A DNA stretch of 64,000 nucleotides from the NCBI RefSeq assembly GCF_042433915.1, contig NZ_JBHLUN010000013.1, positions 103,274 through 167,273 on the forward strand, in the 5' to 3' direction. The notes under the pieces were generated by a model that saw only the letters and a list, made by a program, of their open reading frames with translations, had not been told where the DNA came from and did not search any database. The DNA comes from Roseomonas elaeocarpi. Lineage in GTDB: Bacteria; Pseudomonadota; Alphaproteobacteria; Acetobacterales; Acetobacteraceae. Made by a program: the position numbers and the translations under genes. Shown in pieces: positions 17,183-25,600 of this stretch (its first letter is position 1; each line of letters begins with the position of its first letter).

Positions 17183-17662
17183 TCAGGCGCCGCCCTCGCT
17201 GGAGTCGCGGCACACCTCCACCCATTCCGCCCCCGCGAGCGCCGCCAGGCGCTCCGGCGCGATCCGCAGGGCGCTGTTGCGCGACCCCGCCGCCGGCAGC
17301 ACCTCGGCGAAGCGGCGCAGCGAGACGTCGCAGTACACGGGCAGGGGCGTGCGCAGCCCGAAAGGGCAGACCCCGCCCACCGGATGCCCCGTCAGCGCCG
17401 CGACCTCGTCGGCCGGCAGCATCCGCACCTTGCCGCCGAAACGCGCGCGCGCCAGGCGGTTGTCCAGCCGCGCCTCGCCGCCCGCCACCACCAGCATCGC
17501 CTGGCCGTTCACGCTGATCGCCAGGGTCTTGGCGATCTGCGCCGGCGCGACGCCGTGCCCGGCCGCCGCCTCGGCCACGGTGGCCGTGCTGTCCGCCAGT
17601 TCCAGCACGGTGATGTCGGGCGCGTGCTGCCGCAGGAAGTCCCGCACCGAATCCAGGCTCAT
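17183..17662 (-). CDS. YbaK/EbsC-type aminoacyl-tRNA deacylase
   Basis: 159 residues covering the whole YbaK/ProX trans-editing fold. The catalytic-site lysine sits in IAKTLAI, and the loop HPVGGVCPFGL is the family glycine-rich loop. Such free-standing domains remove wrongly attached Cys or Ala from tRNA-Pro after release from prolyl-tRNA synthetase. The exact tRNA specificity cannot be assigned by eye. It is a single gene, 99 bp upstream of DUF1003 on the same strand, possibly co-transcribed. Confidence 0.88.
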   Translation of the reverse strand: MSLDSVRDFLRQHAPDITVLELADSTATVAEAAAGHGVAPAQIAKTLAISVNGQAMLVVAGGEARLDNRLARARFGGKVRMLPADEVAALTGHPVGGVCPFGLRTPLPVYCDVSLRRFAEVLPAAGSRNSALRIAPERLAALAGAEWVEVCRDSSEGGA

Positions 17663-17725
17663 CCACCACGCTCCGTTCCCTGACGGCGGGCGTTAAACCG
17701 CGCCGCCGGCCCCCTGTCAGCCCGT

Positions 17726-17794
17726 GGCCCGGCTTGGCGCCCAGCCTGGCTCCGGCCCATCGCCAGGCCTGATGCCGGGCTTGGCGCTCACCCC
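17726..17794. repeat. tandem repeat, 23 bp x 3
   Basis: Three head-to-tail units at 17726-17748, 17749-17771 and 17772-17794 with the shared pattern YCCGGSYTTGGCGCYCA; units 1 and 3 are most alike. It occupies the 357-bp divergent spacer 17663-18019, where no gene is seen; the rest of the spacer is C-rich sequence leading to a GGAAAGGGGGG Shine-Dalgarno for the MFS gene. Confidence 0.6.
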
Positions 17795-18019
17795 GGCCGG
17801 CCGACACCCGTGCGGGCCGCGTCTCCGCCCGCCGGCGCCGCCTCCCCCGGTCAGGGCCGGCAGCGTCGTCCCATCCCCCCCGCGCGCCGGCCTGGAACAA
17901 GGTCCGGAAACGGAACGAACATCGCCACGCCGCAACCATTCCCCGCCCCGGCGCCTGAGGCAGACGAGGGGTGCCGCGCCAGGCCGACCCGCACGGGCAG
18001 GAAAGGGGGGCACCGGCCG

Positions 18020-19453
18020 ATGGCGGGCATGCCGCAGCAGATCGAGACCGACATCCCGGCCCGCATGGACCGGCTGCCCTTCAGCCGCTTCCACATGCTG
18101 GTGATCGCGGCGTTGGGCATCACCTGGGTGCTGGACGGGCTGGAGGTCACGGTGGTGGGCTCGCTGGGTCCCACGCTCCGCCACCCCGACACGCTGGCGC
18201 TGAGCGAGGCCGAGGTCGGCATCGTCGCCTCCGCCTACCTCGCCGGCGCGGTGTTCGGCTCGATCTTCTTCGGCTGGCTGACCGACCGCTTCGGCAGGCG
18301 CGCGATCTTCAACGTCACGCTGGGCATCTACATCGCGGGCGTGATCCTGACCGCCTTTTCCTGGAACGTCTGGAGCCTGGCCTTCTTCCGCGCCATGACC
18401 GGCGTGGGCATCGGCGGCGAATACGCCTCGATCAACTCCGCCATCGACGAGCTGATGCCCGCCCGCCTGCGCGGCCGCATCGACATGGTGGTCAACGGCT
18501 CCTTCTGGGGCGGCGCCGCGGTGGGGGCGGCGGGCTCGCTGCTGCTGCTCAGCGGCACGCTGGTCAGCCTCGACCTCGGCTGGCGCCTGGGCTTCGGCAT
18601 CGGCGGCGTGCTGGGCATCTTCATCCTGCTGTTGCGCCGCTTCGTGCCGGAAAGCCCGCGCTGGCTCATCACCCACGGACGCCAGGAGGAAGCGGAGCGG
18701 GTCCTGCGCGAGATCGAGGGCCGGGTGCGGGAGCACGAGGCGGGCGACCTTCCGCCGCCCGAAGGCAAGAAGCTCACCATCCACCCGAAGCCGCATTTCG
18801 GCATGCTGCCGATCCTGCGCGCCATGCTGGGCAAGTTCCGCGCCCGCTCCGCCCTGGCGCTGACCCTGATGATCGCCCAGGCCTTCCTGTTCAACGCGGT
18901 GTTCTTCACCTACGGGCTGGTGCTCGCCAGCTACTACAACATCCCCGAGGCGCGCACCGGCCTCTACATCCTGCCGCTGGCGGCCGGAAACCTGCTGGGA
19001 CCGATCCTGCTGGGCTCGCTCTTCGACACGGTGGGGCGGCGGCGCATGATCACGCTGACCTACGGTCTGTCGGGCCTGCTGCTGCTGGCGGTGGCGGTGC
19101 TGTTCGGCATGGGCGTGTTCACCGCCTGGACGCAGACGATTGCCTGGATGGTGGTGTTCTTCGTGGCCTCGGCCGCCGCGAGCTCGGCCTACATGACGGC
19201 CAGCGAGATCTTTCCGCTGGAATCCCGCTCGCTTGCCATCGCGCTGTTCTACGCCATCGGCACCGGCGTCGGCGGCACCTTCGCGCCCTGGATCTTCGGC
19301 GCGCTGATCGCGACCAAGCAGCCCTGGATGCTGGCCGCCGGCTACATGGCCTCGGCGGCGCTGATGCTGGCGGCGGCGGCCACGGAATGGGCGCTGGGCG
19401 TGGACGCGGAAGGGCAGTCGCTCGAAAGCGTGGCCGACCCGCTCTCGAGCTGA
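18020..19453 (+). CDS. MFS transporter, sugar/aromatic-acid porter type
   Basis: 477 residues with twelve membrane helices. The loop after helix 2 has GWLTDRFGRR (motif A), helix 4 carries RAMTGVGIGGEY, and after helix 6 comes PESPRWLITHGRQEEAERVL, the mark of the sugar-porter/SHS-like branch. The repeat of motif A in the second half reads GSLFDTVGRRRM. The ATG at 18020 is used because GGAAAGGGGGG lies nine bases upstream; the open frame extends further but shows no membrane character. No neighbouring catabolic gene hints at the substrate. Confidence 0.88.
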   Translation: MAGMPQQIETDIPARMDRLPFSRFHMLVIAALGITWVLDGLEVTVVGSLGPTLRHPDTLALSEAEVGIVASAYLAGAVFGSIFFGWLTDRFGRRAIFNVTLGIYIAGVILTAFSWNVWSLAFFRAMTGVGIGGEYASINSAIDELMPARLRGRIDMVVNGSFWGGAAVGAAGSLLLLSGTLVSLDLGWRLGFGIGGVLGIFILLLRRFVPESPRWLITHGRQEEAERVLREIEGRVREHEAGDLPPPEGKKLTIHPKPHFGMLPILRAMLGKFRARSALALTLMIAQAFLFNAVFFTYGLVLASYYNIPEARTGLYILPLAAGNLLGPILLGSLFDTVGRRRMITLTYGLSGLLLLAVAVLFGMGVFTAWTQTIAWMVVFFVASAAASSAYMTASEIFPLESRSLAIALFYAIGTGVGGTFAPWIFGALIATKQPWMLAAGYMASAALMLAAAATEWALGVDAEGQSLESVADPLSS

Positions 19454-19690
19454 GTGGGTGGCGGAAGCCGGCCGGGCAGGGCGTGACACCCGCCCGCCGC
19501 GCCGCCGTCCCGATGCGTCGCGCGGCGATCCCCGCCGCGGCACGGCGCCACGGACACGGCGTGGACCGCCGGCGGCGTGCCTGACGCGCGGGCGGCCATC
19601 GCGAGGGGGCGCTTCCTGTCACGGGCCGGGGAAAACCCGGGGCGGCAGCGGCGTTTAGGATACGGACGCCTGCACCGAGGACCCCTGGCT

Positions 19691-19861
19691 ATGCGCCTTC
19701 CGCTTTCGGGTAGCGGCACGCCTCAGCCGCCTTCACCCAGTCCCACACCTCCCGTGCCGGGACCGGATTTCCCCCCGATCCCGCCCGGCCCCGACATCCC
19801 GTCGGAGCCCGGACCCCCGTCGCCCGACCCCCTGCCGGAGCCCGGCCCCCTCATCCTCTGA
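19691..19861 (+). CDS. proline-rich 56-residue protein
   Basis: Begins MRLPLSGSG and then consists almost wholly of Pro-Xaa-Pro steps (PVPGPDFPPIPPGPDIP and similar). About half of the residues are proline, so the chain would be an extended polyproline-type rod. No signal peptide or membrane segment. Proline-rich short frames can arise by chance in GC-rich DNA, but the ATG, the regular PGPD spacing and the stop just before a repeat array favour a real gene slightly. Function unknown. Confidence 0.4.
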   Translation: MRLPLSGSGTPQPPSPSPTPPVPGPDFPPIPPGPDIPSEPGPPSPDPLPEPGPLIL

Positions 19862-19863
19862 GG

Positions 19864-19998
19864 CCGGACATCCTGCGGGATCGGGCAGCCCCTCTGACCC
19901 GGGTAGTCCCCCGGCCCGGGTCGCCACTGAACCGGGCAGTCCCTGAAACGGGTAATCCCTGAAGCCGGACATCCCGTGAGGCCGGGCATCCTCCGGAG
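19864..19998. repeat. tandem repeat, 16-18 bp x 8
   Basis: Eight degenerate units beginning at 19864, each starting CCGG or CGGG and continuing RYAGTCCCTGAA-like, for example 19933-19948 and 19949-19964, which differ at a few bases. It begins three bases after the stop of the proline-rich gene. The unit length (16-18) drifts, so it is not a coding repeat. Confidence 0.65.
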
Positions 19999-20071
19999 CC
20001 GGTCTGTCCGGCTCCGGCCGCGGCACCACGGTACCGCCGTCCGGAGGAACGACCCTCGGGCACCGCCCCGC

Positions 20072-21388
20072 TCAGGCGGCGCCGACGCCTTCGCGCAAGC
20101 CCGCCGCCTGACGCTCCCGCGGCAGCAGCAGGTGCACGCCCAGCGTCGCCACCACGTAGGCGCCGGCGCCCACGAAGAAGATCAGCGTGTAGTTGTTGCC
20201 GGTGGCGTCCAGCAGCCGCCCCACCACGGCGGCCGAGAAACCGCTGAGGATCGAGCTGATGCAGCCGCCCAGCCCCACCGCGCCGGCCACGGCACCCTTC
20301 GGCATGGTGTCGGACACCAGCGTGAACAGGTTGGCCGAGAAGCCCTGGTGCGCCGCCATGGCCAGGCCGATCAGCCCCACCGCCGCCCAGATGTTGCTCA
20401 TCTGCGGCGCCAGGAACACCGGCACGGTGCACAGCGCGCAGGCCAGCAGCGCCAGCTTGCGCGCGGTGAAGACGCCGAAGCCAGCACGCATCAGCCGCCC
20501 TGACAGCCAGCCACCGCCGATCGAGCCCACGTCCGTCATCAGGTAGATCACCACCAGCGGCAGGCCGAGCGCCAGCAGGTTCACGTTGAACTTCGAGTTG
20601 AGGAAGCTCGGCACCCAGTTGTTGTAGAACCACCAGACCGGGTTGGTGAGCACGCCGCCCACGATATAGGTCCAGGTGCCGCCGTAGCGCAGCAGCTGCG
20701 ACCAGGGCACGCGCGCCTCGGCCACCTCCGGGTCGCTGTGGATGTAGGCGAGCTCGGCGGCGTTGACGCCGCGGTGTTCTTCCGGCGTGCGGTACAGGGC
20801 GAGCCAGACCACCGTCCACAGGACGCCCACCACGCCGGTGACGTAGAAGGCGGTCTGCCAGCCCCAGCGCGCGGTGATGAAGGCCGCGATCAGCGGCGCG
20901 GCGAGGCCGCCCACGTTGCTGCCCGAATTGAAGATGCCGGTTGCCAGCGCGCGGTCGCGCACCGGGAACCAGGTCGCCACCGACTTGATGCAGGACGGGA
21001 AATTGCCGCCCTCGCCCAGGCCCAGCAGCACGCGCGCCGCCATGAAGCCCGCCACCGAGCCCACCAGCCCGTGCGCGGCCGAGGCCACCGACCAGATCAT
21101 CGCCGCGACCGCCAGGCCCATGCGCACGCCGATGCGGTCCGTGATCGCGCCCATGCTGGCGTAGCCCGCGGCGTAGGCCATGCTGAAGGCGAAGACGATG
21201 TTGCCGAAATCGGTTTCGCTGAAGTGCAGCTCGCCCTGGATCGTGGGCTTGAGCAGGCCCAGCAGGTTGCGGTCCATGTAGTTGATCGTGGTGATCGCGA
21301 AGAGCAGCGCCACCACCACCCAGCGGGTGCGGCTGCGCGCCCCGTCGCCCGGCAGGGCGCCGGGCGGTGTAAACTCGGCCTTGGTCAT
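20072..21388 (-). CDS. MFS transporter, ACS family (hexuronate/glucarate type)
   Basis: 438 residues, twelve helices. Helix 1 has TTINYMDRNLLGLLKPTIQ, closely matching the INYADR motif of the anion:cation symporter family (ExuT, GudP). The motif WFPVRDRALATGIFNSGSNVGGL between helices 4 and 5 is also family-typical. The likely substrate is an organic anion such as a sugar acid. The start MTKAEF was chosen over a longer open frame because it immediately precedes the charged N terminus and first helix. Upstream lies an AT-rich dyad (21532-21551). No catabolic gene is beside it. Confidence 0.88.
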   Translation of the reverse strand: MTKAEFTPPGALPGDGARSRTRWVVVALLFAITTINYMDRNLLGLLKPTIQGELHFSETDFGNIVFAFSMAYAAGYASMGAITDRIGVRMGLAVAAMIWSVASAAHGLVGSVAGFMAARVLLGLGEGGNFPSCIKSVATWFPVRDRALATGIFNSGSNVGGLAAPLIAAFITARWGWQTAFYVTGVVGVLWTVVWLALYRTPEEHRGVNAAELAYIHSDPEVAEARVPWSQLLRYGGTWTYIVGGVLTNPVWWFYNNWVPSFLNSKFNVNLLALGLPLVVIYLMTDVGSIGGGWLSGRLMRAGFGVFTARKLALLACALCTVPVFLAPQMSNIWAAVGLIGLAMAAHQGFSANLFTLVSDTMPKGAVAGAVGLGGCISSILSGFSAAVVGRLLDATGNNYTLIFFVGAGAYVVATLGVHLLLPRERQAAGLREGVGAA

Positions 21389-21531
21389 ACCATCCCTCGG
21401 AGGACGCGGGCCGGTTGCTCCGGCGGCAGTGCCTGGACGGCCCGCATTGGCCCGGATGCTCGTTCGCACCCGCAACAGCGTCAATCCTTCTGACCTGTTC
21501 CGGAGCCGGCGGTTTTCCTGCAATTTCAGTT

Positions 21532-21551
21532 AGATGTAAAAATATTCATCT
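21532..21551. promoter_or_regulatory. operator-like inverted repeat
   Basis: AGATG at 21532 and CATCT at 21547 flank an all-AT centre (TAAAAATATT). With one mismatch the arms extend to CAGT-AGATG and CATCT-GACG. It lies about 145 bp before the ACS-family carrier start. The composition contrasts sharply with the surrounding GC-rich DNA and fits a regulator site overlapping a promoter. Confidence 0.45.
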
Positions 21552-21801
21552 GACGGAAAGGCTACCGAAGCTGTTGGGAGGCACCAGCCGGCGTCCGGAA
21601 GCTGGAGCGCCGTGCCGCGCCCGCAGGGGTACGCAGGCCTTGCTCGTGATGGCAGGAGGCGAAGAAGCCCGCCGCGCGAGGCAGGCCCAGGCAGGAAGCC
21701 CGCTCGGGGAAGGCTCTCGCAGGGAACCTCCCGTGAGGCGCGCCGCGCCTCGTGCCCTACGGTCCCCGGCAGCGGACGGCCGGCGCCGGACGACCCCGCG
21801 T

Positions 21802-21827
21802 CGGATGGTCCCACGTGGGACCATCCG
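21802..21827 (-). terminator. 26-bp perfect palindrome after threonine synthase
   Basis: CGGATGGTCCCAC is followed directly by its reverse complement with no spacer, four bases beyond the threonine synthase stop codon. As RNA it would fold with a tight loop and could act as a terminator or 3'-end stabiliser. As DNA it would equally suit a dimeric binding protein. Confidence 0.5.
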
Positions 21828-21831
21828 GGCT

Positions 21832-23238
21832 TCAGTTCGCGTTGCGCCGGGCGTGGCGGCGCACCGCCGCTTCCACCGCCTCGAGGTCGTTGGGCATGAC
21901 CTCCAGCCGCTCCTCGCGCCGCATCAGGTCCGCCAGGTGCGGCGGCAGGGCGGGGCGGAAGCCCACCGCGCGCTCGGCCGCGTCGGGGAACTTGGCCGGG
22001 TGCGCCGTGGCCGCCACGATCACCGGGATCGCCGGGTCCTCGGGCGCCAGGTGGGCCGCGGCATAGGTCGCGGTGGCGGTATGCGGGTCGGGCAGCCAGC
22101 TGGTGGCGGCATGGACGCGCCGCATCTCGCGCAGCGTGCCCTCGTCGTCCAGCGCCACGCCGCGGAACAGCCCGGCCGCTTCCCGCCAGGCCGCGTCAGG
22201 CACCGGCATCCGGCCGGTGTCGCGGAAGGCGCGCATGGTGCGCGCGGTGGCCCCCGCATCACGGCCGAGCAGCTCGAACAGCAGGCGCTCGAAGTTTGAG
22301 GACACCTGGATGTCCATCGACGGCGAGAGCGACGGCTCCACCGCGCGCGCCGTCATGTCGTTGGCGGTGAAGAAGCGCGGCAGGATGTCGTTGCGGTTGG
22401 CCGAGATGATCAGCCGCTCGATCGGCAGACCCATGCGCCGCGCCGCCCAGGCCGCCAGCACGTTGCCGAAATTGCCGGTGGGCACCGACACCGCCACGGG
22501 CCGGTCCGGCGCGCCCAGCGCCAGTGCTGCGGCCACGTAATAGGGGATCTGCGCCGCGACCCGGGCCCAGTTGATCGAATTGACCGCCGACAGCTTCATC
22601 TCGCTGCGGAACGCGGTGTCGGCGAACATCGCCTTGACCATGTCCTGGCAGGTGTCGAAGTCGCCCTCCACCGCGATGTTGTGGACGTTGGCCGACAGCA
22701 CCGTGGTCATCTGCCGGCGCTGCACCTCCGAGGTGCGGCCCAGCGGATGCAGGATCGCGATGTCGATGTTGCGCCGGTCGCGGCAGGCCTCGATCGCGGC
22801 CGATCCGGTGTCGCCCGAGGTCGCGCCCACGATGGTCACGCGCTCGCCCCGCCGCTCCAGCGCATGGTCGAAGAGCTGCCCCAGCAGCTGCATCGCCAGG
22901 TCCTTGAAGGCCAGCGTCGGGCCGTGAAACAGCTCCAGCGCGTGGGTGCGGGCGTCGAGCTGCACCAGCGGCACCACGGCGGCGTGGCTGAAGCCGCCGT
23001 AGGCCGCGGCCGTCATCCCGCGCAGCTCCGCGAGCGTCAGGCAGCCTTCGGCGAAGGGCGCCACCACCCGGGCCGCGATCTCGGCGTAGGGCAGGCCGCG
23101 CAGGGCGCGCCATTCCGCCGCCGGGAACTCAGGCCAGCTCTCGGGCATGAACAGGCCGCCATCCTCCGCCAGGCCGGCGAGCAGGACGCCCTCGAAATCG
23201 CGGGCCGGAGCCTCGCCACGGGTGGAGACGTATCGCAT
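21832..23238 (-). CDS. thrC: threonine synthase
   Basis: 468 residues, matching the proteobacterial (class II, ~460-residue) threonine synthases. It converts O-phospho-L-homoserine to L-threonine with PLP in the cytoplasm. The PLP lysine is K112 in HGPTLAFKDLAMQ; the phosphate-binding loop is GATSGDTGSAAIEA; VPTGNFGNVLAAW and NRNDILPRFF are also conserved. The ATG at 23238 begins the typical MRYVSTRG N terminus; the open frame extends far upstream but only through repeat DNA. It is a single gene here; hom and thrB are not in the window. Confidence 0.96.
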   Translation of the reverse strand: MRYVSTRGEAPARDFEGVLLAGLAEDGGLFMPESWPEFPAAEWRALRGLPYAEIAARVVAPFAEGCLTLAELRGMTAAAYGGFSHAAVVPLVQLDARTHALELFHGPTLAFKDLAMQLLGQLFDHALERRGERVTIVGATSGDTGSAAIEACRDRRNIDIAILHPLGRTSEVQRRQMTTVLSANVHNIAVEGDFDTCQDMVKAMFADTAFRSEMKLSAVNSINWARVAAQIPYYVAAALALGAPDRPVAVSVPTGNFGNVLAAWAARRMGLPIERLIISANRNDILPRFFTANDMTARAVEPSLSPSMDIQVSSNFERLLFELLGRDAGATARTMRAFRDTGRMPVPDAAWREAAGLFRGVALDDEGTLREMRRVHAATSWLPDPHTATATYAAAHLAPEDPAIPVIVAATAHPAKFPDAAERAVGFRPALPPHLADLMRREERLEVMPNDLEAVEAAVRRHARRNAN

Positions 23239-23643
23239 GCGCCCGAGGATACCGCCTCGGGCCCGCGCGCGCCATGCGCCAGACGGGAACGCCGCCCTGC
23301 CGGTGGCGCGGGAAACGCCATACCCCCCACCACGGTGCGGGGAAGGACGGCGCGGCTCCACCACCCCGGGTTGCTTGTGCGGCGAAAGGGCCCGGCCGAT
23401 GTTCGGCGCCGGGATCGGTGCGCCGGGACGGGCCTGGCGCGTCCGAAGACCTTTGGCCCGGGAAAACCCCGTCGCCTCGGGAACCTCCCCCCGGGTGTCT
23501 CGCGAGAAGCCCGGCGTTCTGGAAAACTCCCGGTGTTCTGGAAGATCCTGCTGTTCTGGAAAAACCTCGGTGGTTGGGGAAGGCTCCGGTGTTGCGGGAC
23601 ATCCCGGCCTCCTTCCCCATGCCCGCCGCCCTCGCCCAACCCC
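23239..23643. other. 405-bp spacer between threonine synthase and a small gene
   Basis: Divergent spacer with no gene recognised. The promoter of threonine synthase must lie near 23240-23330, but no clear -35/-10 pair is visible. The right half contains the 19-bp tandem repeat at 23513-23605. Confidence 0.45.
23513..23605. repeat. tandem repeat, 18-19 bp x 5
   Basis: Five consecutive units of 19, 18, 19, 19 and 18 bp starting at 23513. The consensus is near GGTGTTCTGGAAAACTCCC; the first three are closest, and the last two are degenerate (GGTGGTTGGGGAAGG, GGTGTTGCGGGACAT). It lies upstream of the 94-residue gene and is not translated in a sensible frame. Confidence 0.7.
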
Positions 23644-23928
23644 ATGGAAATCGCCCAGGTGCCCGAACCGAGGGATACGCCGCCCGATGGCATCACGCTG
23701 GAACGTTTGGAACGGTCCCTGCAGGAATTGATCGCCCGGCGCTGGGACCGCTACGCCCATGCGCTGCAACGGGCGGCGGCGGCCAGCTCCAGCGGCGCGG
23801 CGAGCCGCTTCCACGACCAGGCCGACGCGGCGCTGCTCGACATCGACAGCATGATGCTGCACCACCGCCGTCTGACGCAGCACCTGCGCCTGGACCAGCG
23901 CACCGGGCAGCGGCCGCGCTGGCGCTGA
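23644..23928 (+). CDS. hypothetical 94-residue helical protein
   Basis: Begins MEIAQVPEPRDTPP. After a short Pro-rich start it is predicted helical and amphipathic (LERLERSLQELIARRWDRY, then MMLHHRRLTQHLRLDQRTG), rich in Arg, Leu and Ala. There is no signal peptide, membrane helix or recognised domain. Codon use (G/C in third position) matches that of real genes, and the frame ends cleanly. It stands alone between two divergent or unrelated genes. Function unknown. Confidence 0.55.
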   Translation: MEIAQVPEPRDTPPDGITLERLERSLQELIARRWDRYAHALQRAAAASSSGAASRFHDQADAALLDIDSMMLHHRRLTQHLRLDQRTGQRPRWR

Positions 23929-24030
23929 GCCGTTCGCCCGGGATGCCCTGATCCCGCGCTGCGCTGGCCCGGCGCCGGCACGCTTCGCGGCGTGACGGCA
24001 TCGCCGACGCTGCGCTAGACCGACTTCCGC

Positions 24031-25260
24031 ATGCCCAGCCTCCGCCGCCGCCAAGCCCTCCTGCTGCCGCTCCCCGGCCTGCTTCCAGTTCTCGGCCGGC
24101 CCGCCGCCGCGCAGTCGGCACCGCCCGCCGTGTCCCCTCCGGCGGCGCCGTCGGCAGCATTACCCGCCTCAGCGCCCTCCTGGCCGCGCACCGTGCGCGA
24201 CGTGCTCGGCCGCAGCGTCACCATTGCCCGCCCGCCGCGCGCCGTGCTGCTGGCCGAGGGCTTTCAGCTCCTCGCCCTGGCGGTGGCGCATCCCGACCCG
24301 GTGCCGCTGCTGGTGGGCCGCGGCGGCGACCTCCGGCGCCTCGACGCCGCGCTCGACAACGGCTTCCGCCAGCGCTTCCCGGCGCTGGCCAAGGTGCCCG
24401 AGATCACTTCGGCGGTGGGGCAGGGCTTCTCGCTGGAACGCGCACTGTCGCTGCTGCCGGACCTCGTGATCCTCAGCGCCTGGCAGATGAACGCCGCCGA
24501 GATGCGCGGCAATGTCGAGCAGCTGGACAAGGCCGGAATCCGCGTGGTGGTGGCCGACACCTTTCTGCGCCCGCTGGATGAACTCGTGCCCTCCGTCCGC
24601 CTGCTGGGGCAGGTTTTCGGGCAGGAAGCACGTGCCGAGGCCTTCGCCGGCTTCCACGAGGCCCGGCGGCAGGCGGTTCTCGACCGGCTGCGCGCCGCGC
24701 CCGCGGCCGAAGCGCCGGCGGCGCTGCTCACCGCCTTTCCCGGGCGCTGGAACTGCTGCTGGGTCGCCGGCCGCGACGGCGCGGGCGAAGCGTTGACCCT
24801 GCTCGGCGCCCGCAACGTCGGGCTGCCCTTCCTGCCCGGGCCGAGCGGCGCGCAGCTCAGCCTGGAACAGGTCCTGACCGCGGCGCCGGACATCTTTATC
24901 GGCACCGGCGCGCGCCTCGACGACCAGGGTGGGAGCGGGGGCGGCGACAGTGGCGGCGGGGAGGGGCTGCAACTCGGCACCGGCGTTGGGGCCGCCGAGG
25001 CGCGCGACAGCCTGCGGCACCTGTTGGAACAGCCCGGCTACCGCAGCCTGCCCGAGGCGGCGCGGCGCCGGGCCTGCGGCTTGTGGAACCCGGTCTTCGG
25101 CAGCCCGGTCGCGATCGCGGCCATCGAGGCCATGGCCCGCTGGCTGCACCCGACGCTGTTTGCCGACCTCGACCCCGCAGCGACCCTGGCCGAGATCAAC
25201 CGCCGCTTCACCCCCGTGCCCTTTGACGGCACCTACTGGACGGAACTGCCGGCGGGCTGA
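24031..25260 (+). CDS. periplasmic binding protein, Fe-siderophore/cobalamin (TroA-like) type
   Basis: 409 residues with an N-terminal signal peptide (RRRQALLLPLPGLLPVLG, cleavage near AAAQ). The mature part starts with a TVRDVLGRSVTIARPPRAVLL strand-turn typical of FepB/BtuF proteins, then two Rossmann-like lobes joined by a long helix; the second lobe has LEQVLTAAPDIFIGTG. An unusual Gly/Ser-rich insertion (residues ~302-312) sits in the C-terminal lobe. No permease or ATPase gene is near, so it is an orphan receptor and must share a transporter encoded elsewhere, or act in sensing. The start has no clear Shine-Dalgarno. Confidence 0.8.
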   Translation: MPSLRRRQALLLPLPGLLPVLGRPAAAQSAPPAVSPPAAPSAALPASAPSWPRTVRDVLGRSVTIARPPRAVLLAEGFQLLALAVAHPDPVPLLVGRGGDLRRLDAALDNGFRQRFPALAKVPEITSAVGQGFSLERALSLLPDLVILSAWQMNAAEMRGNVEQLDKAGIRVVVADTFLRPLDELVPSVRLLGQVFGQEARAEAFAGFHEARRQAVLDRLRAAPAAEAPAALLTAFPGRWNCCWVAGRDGAGEALTLLGARNVGLPFLPGPSGAQLSLEQVLTAAPDIFIGTGARLDDQGGSGGGDSGGGEGLQLGTGVGAAEARDSLRHLLEQPGYRSLPEAARRRACGLWNPVFGSPVAIAAIEAMARWLHPTLFADLDPAATLAEINRRFTPVPFDGTYWTELPAG

Positions 25261-25600
25261 GACCGCGCGGCGCCCGACGCCGGAACCAGCCCGGCGGACC
25301 AACCGGGCGGGACAAGCTGGGGAACCGATCCCGGGAACCGACCGGAGGCGACCCGGAGAACTACCGGGGCTTGCGGCCCGGGAACCGACCTGGCGGACCG
25401 GCCGAGGAGCCGCCGAGGAGCCACAGGGGGGGGGGCACCCGGGTGGCCAGCCCAGGGGACCGACCGGGGATCAACGGGGATCAACCCGGGAACCAACCCG
25501 CCGCGGCACTGGACAGCCGGGCCCGCCCGGCGGATGACGAACGCAGCAACACGAGGCATCGCCGTGCCGGGCGGCCGGCACCGGGCGGGAGAACAACGCC
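25261..25600. repeat. 340-bp spacer built of short degenerate repeats
   Basis: No gene seen. The sequence is a patchwork of short repeats: GGAACCGA at 25321, 25335 and 25381; CCGAGGAG twice near 25405-25425; a G9-10 run near 25427-25436; and a tandem GGGGATCAAC pair near 25467-25486. It ends in GGGAGAACAACGCC before the DadA start. It looks like the product of repeated slippage. Confidence 0.55.

Larger units (their letters stand above)
21389..21831. other. 443-bp spacer upstream of the ACS carrier
   Basis: No gene recognised. It holds the AT-rich inverted repeat at 21532-21551, which probably belongs to the ACS carrier promoter, and a perfect palindrome at 21802-21827 that follows threonine synthase. 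The part between them is GC-rich sequence with several short open frames on both strands that lack any domain or codon-use signal. Confidence 0.5.

Noticed and set aside
17717..19543. Long minus-strand frame opposite the MFS carrier
   Set aside because: Translation is His/Arg/Gly/Gln-rich without membrane or enzyme features; the plus strand holds all MFS motifs.
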